From assembly GCA_028066595.1 (NCBI GenBank), contig JALCBJ010000033.1:8307-67366 (forward strand): a stretch of DNA of 59,060 bases. The letters run 5' to 3'. The DNA comes from Thermoanaerobaculia bacterium (GTDB lineage Bacteria > Acidobacteriota > Thermoanaerobaculia > Multivoradales > J023). Each line of letters opens with the position of its first letter. The first letter of the stretch is position 1. The notes under the pieces are model-generated. The model made no database searches. It worked only from the letters and a program-made list of their open reading frames with translations, and had not been told where the DNA came from. The position numbers and the translations under genes are program-made. This document shows, piece after piece, positions 52,907 through 59,060 of this stretch.

Positions 52907-54136
52907 TCAGTCGATACCGTTGTTCGTGAAGAACGTACGCTCTCCGATGATGGTCGAGGCACCGCGGTCGTCGACCGCCACGGCCTCTACCTCATGGAAT
53001 CCATCGGTGCGCGAGGTCGAATCCCAGGTCAGTCGCCAGACAGGTGCCGCCGCATCCGGATAGCCGGGATACTCATTGGCAACCGCAGGGCGACTGTCGA
53101 CCCCGTAGGTGGCGTTTCCTACGTGGATACCATCGACGAATACTTCGACGCGGTTGATGCCGTCGATATCGAGCGCCCAACCCTGGATCACCGTATCGCC
53201 TGCGACGATCACACCTGGCCTCGGCATCTCGATGAAGCCGAAGGAGCCCGGATTGGTCTCATTCTGCTCACAGAAGAAGTTGACCGGGATCTCTGCGATG
53301 TTCTCGACGTTGGTCGCGATGTCACCGGCACGGATCGTCAACATGTGGAAGCCCTGCGAAACGTTGGACCCGGCGATCAGTGCGCCCACGTCGAGCACGA
53401 AGCGGAATCCTGCGCTCGGCGAGTTCAAAGCGAACGGAAAAATCCGCTCGATGTCCAGGCGCCGCAGACCGTAGCAATCGGTGAGGCCACCTGTGACGAT
53501 GTTGAACGAGCAGCCCGTCCGGGAGTTGGCGACGATGGCACCGTCCATGAGCAACTCGACGTAGCCGATGCCCGTATCGCCGATCTCGACGCCCAGGTCG
53601 AGGGCCCAGCCTTCGACCGGTTCATAGATACGGTTTGACGACACCAGGTCACAGGTACCGAAGAGATCAGCGTGTCGCTGCGGGATGTCGATTTCGCCGA
53701 ACGGACGTAGTGTCGACGTGTTGTTGTTGAAGAAGATCTCATAACGGCCTTCGATCGTGCGGATCGTACCGTTGTTGGTGAGCACCTGCGCAGTGACCGT
53801 GTGGACTCCGTTCTCGAAGTCGGTCGTGTTCAAGTTGAACGTGAATCCGGCACCGGCCGAGTCGGGGTATCCGGGAAACAAATCGAGTACGTCGGGGCGG
53901 AAATGTCCGTACACCGTCTGCCCCACGGGTACGCCGTTGACCTCGATCACCACGCGGCGTACGCCGCTGTCGGCCAAGACCCAGCCCGTAAGGGGCAAAG
54001 CGCCCGTACCACCGTTATAGCCGTTGGGCAGGCCTTCGAAGAAGCCCCTCACGTCTTCCTGCGCCGCGGCAGGTGCCGCCAAAAGCGACAGCAGCAGCGC
54101 GAGAAAAGTCAGCCCAAGTGTTACGCGTTTCGACAT
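52907..54136 (-). CDS. secreted protein with GWxxD beta repeats
   Basis: A 409-residue exported protein. The ATG at 54136 (MSKRVTLG) follows AGGAG and gives a clean signal peptide ending APAAAQ. Three copies of a roughly 100-residue Ig-like repeat follow, with starts GWVLADSGVRRVVIEVNGV, GWALDLGVEIGDTGIGYVEL and GWALDIDGINRVEVFVDGI. Each carries PGYPD or a relative and an NGxHxV stretch. I recall this pattern in secreted Acidobacteriota proteins. It lacks an enzyme motif; an adhesive or structural role is inferred. It has its own promoter, UTR hairpin and terminator. Confidence 0.82.
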   Translation of the reverse strand: MSKRVTLGLTFLALLLSLLAAPAAAQEDVRGFFEGLPNGYNGGTGALPLTGWVLADSGVRRVVIEVNGVPVGQTVYGHFRPDVLDLFPGYPDSAGAGFTFNLNTTDFENGVHTVTAQVLTNNGTIRTIEGRYEIFFNNNTSTLRPFGEIDIPQRHADLFGTCDLVSSNRIYEPVEGWALDLGVEIGDTGIGYVELLMDGAIVANSRTGCSFNIVTGGLTDCYGLRRLDIERIFPFALNSPSAGFRFVLDVGALIAGSNVSQGFHMLTIRAGDIATNVENIAEIPVNFFCEQNETNPGSFGFIEMPRPGVIVAGDTVIQGWALDIDGINRVEVFVDGIHVGNATYGVDSRPAVANEYPGYPDAAAPVWRLTWDSTSRTDGFHEVEAVAVDDRGASTIIGERTFFTNNGID

Positions 54137-54178
54137 CGCGATCTCCTGTTCCATCGGCATTGGGGGCCGTTTCGACTG

Positions 54179-54224
54179 CGGCGGTTGCCTCACAAACCAG
54201 CTGAAAACGTCAAAGGCAACGCCG
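54179..54224 (-). promoter_or_regulatory. 5' UTR hairpin of the GWxxD repeat gene
   Basis: CGGCGGTTGCCT (54179-54190) and AGGCAACGCCG (54214-54224) pair with one bulge around a 23-nt loop. The hairpin lies within the predicted leader of the gene starting at 54136, 42 nt upstream of its ATG. It may stabilise the mRNA or modulate translation. Confidence 0.5.
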
Positions 54225-54244
54225 CGATGCGAACTATTCGCCGG

Positions 54245-54273
54245 AGTCTATCTGTTCCCATGGGCGTCGTCAA
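54245..54273 (-). promoter_or_regulatory. sigma-70-type promoter
   Basis: Read on the minus strand, TTGACG (54268-54273) and TAGACT (54245-54250) are separated by exactly 17 bp. Transcription would start near 54238 and give about 100 nt of leader before the ATG at 54136. Confidence 0.6.
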
Positions 54274-54292
54274 CGCCTTTGTTCACCGGCAC

Positions 54293-55252
54293 TTACGGAG
54301 ACACTCCACGGCAGTACGAAGCCACCAGCTCCGGCAATGACGAGACGTCGTAGCCACCCTCGAGCAGCGACACCAAGCGGCCGCCGCAAACTTCGTCGGC
54401 CAGAGCTCCGAGACGAGTGCCCACAGCTTCGAACGCTTCGAGGCCGACCTGCAACCCGCCCAAGGGATCGCGCTCCCAGGCGTCGAAGCCAGCCGACACG
54501 AGAAACGCATCGGGTCGCCAAGTGCGTAGCGCGGGCAACATCTGCTGATCGAAGGCCGCGAAGAACCCTTCGTCGCCTGTTCCGGCGGACAGTGGCACGT
54601 TGAGCGTCGTGCCCGAGCCTTCTCCGGTACCGATCTCGTCGGCCCGCCCCGAACCCGGATAGAACGGAAACTGGTGACTGGAGAGATAGAAGACGTCGCC
54701 GCGATGCCAGAAGATGTCCTGGGTACCGTTGCCGTGATGAACGTCGAAATCGAGGACGGCTACGCGATCGATATCGCGACGCTTCAACAAGTGCTCGGCC
54801 GCAGCCGCCACGTTGTTGAAATAACAGAAGCCCATGGCTCGCGACGCGGTGGCGTGATGACCAGGCGGCCGGGTGGCGACGAAAGCGTGTCTCGCAGTCT
54901 CTTGGTCGAAGACCCAATCGCAGGCCGCCAGAGCCGTTCCGACCGCGGCCAGGGCGGCATCCCAGGTGCCAGCCGAGAGCGGGTTGTCGGCTGAATCGAT
55001 GATGCCGTCGCCACGGCCCGACGCGGCCTGCAATCGATCGACGTAGCGTCCATCGTGGGCGGAGCGCACTACCCGATCCACGGCCTCGAGATCGATATCG
55101 GGACGCACCACGTCGTAGGCGGCGTCTTCGAAGTGCCGGCAGATCGCTTCGAGACGCTCCACGCGCTCCGGAAAGCCCCCGGGCGGCTGGTGTTTCCGGC
55201 AGTCGTCATGGGTAAAGATCCGGCTCGTGCGTCGTGTGTTTGTTTCTTTCAT
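54293..55252 (-). CDS. histone-deacetylase-superfamily hydrolase
   Basis: A 319-residue zinc amidohydrolase of the arginase/deacetylase fold. RPPGHHAT carries the active-site histidine pair, VLDFDVHHGNGTQ the zinc ligands, and LEGGYDVSSL the catalytic tyrosine region. Bacterial members act on acetylated polyamines, acetoin-related or protein lysine substrates; the target here is unknown. It overlaps the ECF sigma gene by 4 nt. Confidence 0.9.
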   Translation of the reverse strand: MKETNTRRTSRIFTHDDCRKHQPPGGFPERVERLEAICRHFEDAAYDVVRPDIDLEAVDRVVRSAHDGRYVDRLQAASGRGDGIIDSADNPLSAGTWDAALAAVGTALAACDWVFDQETARHAFVATRPPGHHATASRAMGFCYFNNVAAAAEHLLKRRDIDRVAVLDFDVHHGNGTQDIFWHRGDVFYLSSHQFPFYPGSGRADEIGTGEGSGTTLNVPLSAGTGDEGFFAAFDQQMLPALRTWRPDAFLVSAGFDAWERDPLGGLQVGLEAFEAVGTRLGALADEVCGGRLVSLLEGGYDVSSLPELVASYCRGVSP

Positions 55253-56118
55253 GCGATGCCCTTGTGGGCCGCCAGTCTAGTCCCATTCAACCTGGTTGTG
55301 GCTACCCCGCGCTCGCTGCCCCCTACGGGGACTCGTGGCGGCCAGATGCCCTCCGGTTCCCTGGGTCGCCGGGGTAGACGCTGACCGTCGGCCTGCAGAG
55401 CGGCCCGAAGACGGGAGATCCACGTATCGACCGTGCTCCGGCAGACCGGATGCCCCGCCATTGCGGAGACACGGCTCAACTCCATGCTGGAACGCCCGTC
55501 CAGCACCGCCTGCATCAGCATCTCGACGTTTCGCGGATCGCTGACCACCCGACGGCAATAGCTCTCGAGTCGATGCCGGAGGTTCTCGAGCTCTTGACCG
55601 CGTGCCAAACATGCCTCGGGAGACCGCGGGGAGAGTTTCTCGAGGCTCGACCACGACCCCAGGTCGCCCCCTTCGACGTCATCCATCGACAGGGGCTGCG
55701 ACCAAGGATCACCCTCCGGAGATCTCTTGTAGGTCGCCAGACCCCGGAGGTGGTCGACCACCAGGTGACGGATCGAGGTCGATACGAATTGCCAGAACTG
55801 GCCGTCGCTCGTACCCCGGAACCGGCGCCCGCGTCGCAACCAGCGGACGTAGAGATCTTGGGAGAGCTCGTCCACTTCGGCCCGGCCGATCCGCAGGCCG
55901 TGCTCGGCGCACATCGAGACGATGATTTGGCGAATGCGAGGGCCATAGCGACCGAGCAGTTGTCGCCACGAATGCTCGCAGCGCGAGCCGAGGCAGCGGT
56001 CGAGCCACCCGCAGGCGGCCGACCGGTGCCGAGTTCGCAACTCGGCGTGAGCCTGCGGACCGAGATCCGACCGGCGGTTCGTCGTGACAGGGCGAGGGCG
56101 GGAGTCGTTTCGAGACAT
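55249..56118 (-). CDS. ECF-like sigma factor
   Basis: A 289-residue protein. The ATG at 56118 has a strong AGGAGGAGAC site; an in-frame ATG at 56382 is unlikely. A sigma-70 region 2 is visible (VDELSQDLYVRWLRR, FWQFVSTSIRHLVVDHL), but the C-terminal part lacks a typical region 4 and has STVDTWISRLRAALQAD instead. It may be a divergent sigma factor that responds to an unseen anti-sigma; none is adjacent. It overlaps the deacetylase gene, so they are likely cotranscribed. Confidence 0.75.
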   Translation of the reverse strand: MSRNDSRPRPVTTNRRSDLGPQAHAELRTRHRSAACGWLDRCLGSRCEHSWRQLLGRYGPRIRQIIVSMCAEHGLRIGRAEVDELSQDLYVRWLRRGRRFRGTSDGQFWQFVSTSIRHLVVDHLRGLATYKRSPEGDPWSQPLSMDDVEGGDLGSWSSLEKLSPRSPEACLARGQELENLRHRLESYCRRVVSDPRNVEMLMQAVLDGRSSMELSRVSAMAGHPVCRSTVDTWISRLRAALQADGQRLPRRPREPEGIWPPRVPVGGSERGVATTRLNGTRLAAHKGIA

Positions 56119-56260
56119 GTCGTCTCCTCCTGATTCGGAGGAGAGCAGCGCGCTCCCGGGCCGCGACGAAGGAAACCCGATGGTAGCAGATGACCCGCGC
56201 ATGCTCGGTCGGTGTGACGCTGGGTAGATCACACCCTCGCCCGGGATACCATCTCGGCAC

Positions 56261-59002
56261 ATGACGCAGTATCCGCAGATCGGCCGGCATCCAGCCCCGG
56301 GCGAGGAGGCCGTGTTCTCGCCCTGGCTCGACGAGTGGCTCGACCATGCGCGACACCTTCTCGAGTCGGTGACCACACGCACGGTCCTGTCTCTGCTGAT
56401 CCTGGTCTCGGTGCTGCCGCCCTCTGTGTTGGGGATGGAACCCGGATCGCCCCTTTACGCTCTTTTCCTGTTGATCTTCGGTCCCGAGTTCCTCGTCCGC
56501 GTCCTGCTTCTGGAACGACGACGTCGCCAGCGACGCATGTACCTCTCGGAAACCGTGGTCATGGCCTTCGACTTGGTAGCCATCGCCTCCTTCCTGCCGC
56601 TGGCAAGCGGGACGGGCCTACGTTTCCTGCGACTCGCGCGCCTTCTGCTCCTGATCAGCTATTGGCGCGACCTGCTCCTAGATCTCTGGCGCCTGGTGAG
56701 CAGCCGGGAACGCCGCTATCAGGTATTCCTCGTCTTGGTCCTGGGCGTCATCCTGGCCCTGGGGAGCGCCGTGATCTTGGTGGAAGTGGGCGTCGAGCAC
56801 GACTACGACGGTGACGAGGAGCTGCGCCCCGAAGATCAGGGGTTCCTTCACGTCTTCTGGTGGTCCTTTCGCCAGATCCAGGACCCTGGCAACCTGGTGA
56901 GCCGTTTTGATCACCCGGTGGTGGTCGCCGTGTCGCTCCTGCTGACCTTCGCAGGCCTGCTCCTGTTCTCGTTTTTCATCGGCATCGGCACGAACCTGGT
57001 GGCGGAGCTCGTGGAGCGCTCGCGCAGCCAGCCACTCAGCCTGCGCATGCACACCGTGATCCTGGGTCTGACGCCGTATGCCTCGATCATGCTGCGCGAG
57101 CTCGCCGAGATCTACCGCAAGAACCTCCGTCCCTATCGGGGTGCGATCCTCGCGGAGGTCGAGCGACCGGACGAGCTCGCGGATCCGCAGCTGCGCTACT
57201 TCGACTTTCGCCACGGAGACCCCGGGCGCACGGCAGATCTGGAGCGCGTCGCCCTCGGCCGGGCCAAACGGGTGATCATCGTGGGAGACGAGTCGCGCCA
57301 TCCCGACGCGGTGGTCATCGCCGCGATCCTGGCCGCACGTCGGGTCCGACACGATGTGCCGATCTATCCCGACCTGGAGCATGAGCGAAACTTTCACGCA
57401 GCCCGCGCAGCGGGTGGAGTCCAGACGCACCTCGTGGGTTCCGGCTCGATGCTCGGTTACTTCGTGGCGCAGAACGTCGCCTACCCCGGTGTGCAACGGC
57501 TGTATCGCGAGTTGCTGCGTTCCGCCGGATGCGAGATCTACACCTACCTCTTTTCCCGGAGCGAGTTGCAGCGTTGGCGTCGGAACGCCGACGCGACACG
57601 GATCGATCCGCTCACCTTCCATGAGTTCGTCTTCGAGCGTCACGACATCACCCTGCTGGGTTTCTTCGTTCATCCCGAGATCGAGGCCGAGTTGGAAGAC
57701 GCCGACCTGTTGTTCCTCGCCAACCCGGTACACGTCGCGGCGTGCCTGGATCGCGACGAGTATCGATGTTGGCGCTTCGCCTTCGATGACTCGGGACGGC
57801 TGCGACGGGACGTGATCCGCGGCGTCGTCGGCATCGCGGTCCGATTTCGAAACCTGGAGGGACTGGGTCGCGGCCTCGTGGAAGGTCGGGTGCGACGCGA
57901 CCTCCAGGTACGCAAGCTGCCGGAGGACGACGGGTCCGAGCCGATCTTGCTGAAACCGCCGCGCAAGGCACCGAAACGCGTCTTGATCCTGGGCGCGGGT
58001 CAGCGAGTTCCGCGCGTCGTCATGGAGCTGGTCGGCCTGTTTCGAGACCTAGACATCAGCATCGTCGCCGACGCCGAGGAGGATTGGGTCAACACCTCGC
58101 ACGACGTCCGCATCATGCTGTCCCGGGCGCACGGTGCCATGCCCGACTGGGAGAAGGGCGACGACGACATCATGCGCCTGTTCCTCACCACCACAGGTGT
58201 ACGGCCTCACAGCGCACGGATCACGATCATGCAAGCGGACTGGACCCACGGCCACCGGCTCAGCGAGGGTGGCGCGGTGACGCTGGAAGCCGCGGACGTG
58301 ATCTTGCTGCTCCCGACCTACGACCCCGCGACGTCGAGCGACCGCAGTGACGGACGCACTGCCCTCGATTGTTTGCACCTGGCCAATCTAGAACAGTCCG
58401 GTACCGTGCACTTCCGACCCGGAGTCCAGATTCTGGCGCTGGTACGGGATCCGTCCAAGGGCGAGCTCCTCGAGTCGCGGTTGGCGACCATGGTTCGGGT
58501 GGAGGGTGCCTCGCGAGCGGTCTCGCATGCGTCGAACCACTCGTCAGGCAGGCCCCGTGGCCGCTACTCCATCATCTCGCGGGAGCTGACGAGACATCGA
58601 TACATCGTCCAGAACGTCTTCGTCCGTGGCCTGAACGCCATCTACCTCGAGCTGCTCAGCGCCCAAGGCCAGTACCTCAGTCGGCTCCTACCGAGGGACG
58701 AACGAGGCAAGCCACTCACCGGCACCTTCGATCCGGTCGAGCTGACCTACCGACTGATGGCTCGTGACCTCGTCCTCGTCGGCTATGAGCACCGCTCACC
58801 GGATGCACCGCCCGACTCCGAGCCGCGCGTCGTCATCGATCCCCGGGACCTCAAGAACGCCGGGCAGGTTCCTTGGAACGAGGTGGAAGCTCTCTACGTT
58901 CTCGGCGAGGGAGCCACCGTCGCGTCTTTCGAGCCCATGGACTGTTCAGCGACAATCACTTCTGTGCACCGACGACAATTGGATTTGTGCACATCCGCGT
59001 GA
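56261..59002 (+). CDS. CASTOR/POLLUX-like ion channel with RCK domains
   Basis: A 913-residue membrane protein. Membrane segments lie near 41-57, 64-83 and 98-115, an arginine-containing S4-like helix at 118-146, and further segments at 153-176 and 219-245. The pore loop (about 195-212) reads FWWSFRQIQDPGNLVSRF, with no TVGYG potassium filter. A large cytoplasmic part has two RCK-like Rossmann units (VILGLTPYASIML at about 265; RVLILGAGQRVPRVVMEL near 574). This matches the plant CASTOR/POLLUX channel layout, with a voltage-sensor-like N-terminus. Ion specificity is unknown. ATG 142 bp from the divergent ECF gene. Confidence 0.83.
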   Translation: MTQYPQIGRHPAPGEEAVFSPWLDEWLDHARHLLESVTTRTVLSLLILVSVLPPSVLGMEPGSPLYALFLLIFGPEFLVRVLLLERRRRQRRMYLSETVVMAFDLVAIASFLPLASGTGLRFLRLARLLLLISYWRDLLLDLWRLVSSRERRYQVFLVLVLGVILALGSAVILVEVGVEHDYDGDEELRPEDQGFLHVFWWSFRQIQDPGNLVSRFDHPVVVAVSLLLTFAGLLLFSFFIGIGTNLVAELVERSRSQPLSLRMHTVILGLTPYASIMLRELAEIYRKNLRPYRGAILAEVERPDELADPQLRYFDFRHGDPGRTADLERVALGRAKRVIIVGDESRHPDAVVIAAILAARRVRHDVPIYPDLEHERNFHAARAAGGVQTHLVGSGSMLGYFVAQNVAYPGVQRLYRELLRSAGCEIYTYLFSRSELQRWRRNADATRIDPLTFHEFVFERHDITLLGFFVHPEIEAELEDADLLFLANPVHVAACLDRDEYRCWRFAFDDSGRLRRDVIRGVVGIAVRFRNLEGLGRGLVEGRVRRDLQVRKLPEDDGSEPILLKPPRKAPKRVLILGAGQRVPRVVMELVGLFRDLDISIVADAEEDWVNTSHDVRIMLSRAHGAMPDWEKGDDDIMRLFLTTTGVRPHSARITIMQADWTHGHRLSEGGAVTLEAADVILLLPTYDPATSSDRSDGRTALDCLHLANLEQSGTVHFRPGVQILALVRDPSKGELLESRLATMVRVEGASRAVSHASNHSSGRPRGRYSIISRELTRHRYIVQNVFVRGLNAIYLELLSAQGQYLSRLLPRDERGKPLTGTFDPVELTYRLMARDLVLVGYEHRSPDAPPDSEPRVVIDPRDLKNAGQVPWNEVEALYVLGEGATVASFEPMDCSATITSVHRRQLDLCTSA

Positions 59003-59060
59003 CCTGAGTGTCGATGATCACCCATAAGGCGCCAAACCGTCGCCGCCGTAATGGCGCCAC

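Noticed and set aside
54179..54224. Riboswitch in the leader of the GWxxD repeat gene
   Set aside because: The single hairpin matches no riboswitch core I know and lacks an aptamer-like junction.
1..59060. CRISPR arrays, tRNA or rRNA genes and insertion sequences
   Set aside because: I read both strands for short regularly spaced repeats, cloverleaf sequences and transposase motifs, and found none. The 55-bp repeat at 1-218 has only two copies.

Overview
The window is a GC-rich chromosomal segment (coding DNA strongly G/C at third positions) packed with housekeeping and signalling genes. I see no rRNA, tRNA, CRISPR array, insertion sequence or prophage gene. Several traits fit an Acidobacteriota lineage such as Thermoanaerobaculia: a Ser/Thr kinase with a long TPR tail, secreted beta-rich proteins with GWxxD repeats, and a C-terminal DGFELGNTSAWS tail. 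This placement is inference from family habits; a myxobacterium-like relative is the main alternative.

Layout. 1-290: two copies of a 55-bp direct repeat and a hairpin behind sppA. 290-6360: sppA(-), then thyA, a DHFR fused to an HExxH domain, murB and nth (+). 6395-13100: a leucine-rich-repeat lipoprotein, a decapeptide-repeat protein, queG, and the overlapping run scpA-scpB-rluB-cmk (all -). 13283-16776: a PilZ-TM-AMIN protein (-) and a Nudix/metallo-beta-lactamase fusion (+). 16784-23049: mtaB(-), a kinase-TPR receptor (-), a small membrane protein and a GT4 glycosyltransferase (+). 23112-27587: a hotdog dehydratase plus acyl carrier protein (-), rex (+), hisS (-) and an unknown acidic protein (+). 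27770-31187: haloalkane dehalogenase, an AT-rich promoter island, a monoheme cytochrome, and a secreted jelly-roll-type protein.

31239-39853 is the most striking block: tdh, then kbl, a leaderless trypsin-like protease, moxR, DUF58, a DUF4381-like protein, BatA and a BatB-BatC fusion, joined from kbl on by one 1-nt and five 4-nt overlaps. This ties threonine catabolism to a Bat (aerotolerance/envelope) chaperone system. A c-di-GMP cyclase/phosphodiesterase (PAS-GAF-GGDEF-EAL) and a receiver-kinase fusion (+) follow. Next comes a second moxR module on the minus strand, running from 52672 down to 43701: OmpR-type regulator, histidine kinase, EamA transporter, manA, moxR2, DUF58 and a DUF4129 membrane protein that lacks the transglutaminase core. 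The end of the window carries a secreted repeat protein with its own promoter, UTR hairpin and terminator, an ECF sigma factor overlapping a histone-deacetylase-like hydrolase, and a 913-residue CASTOR/POLLUX-like channel with no TVGYG filter.

Best candidates for something new: the HExxH-DHFR fusion, the PilZ-TM-AMIN protein (a possible c-di-GMP to cell-wall link), the kbl-protease-Bat operon with a second MoxR module 8 kb away, and the unusual channel.
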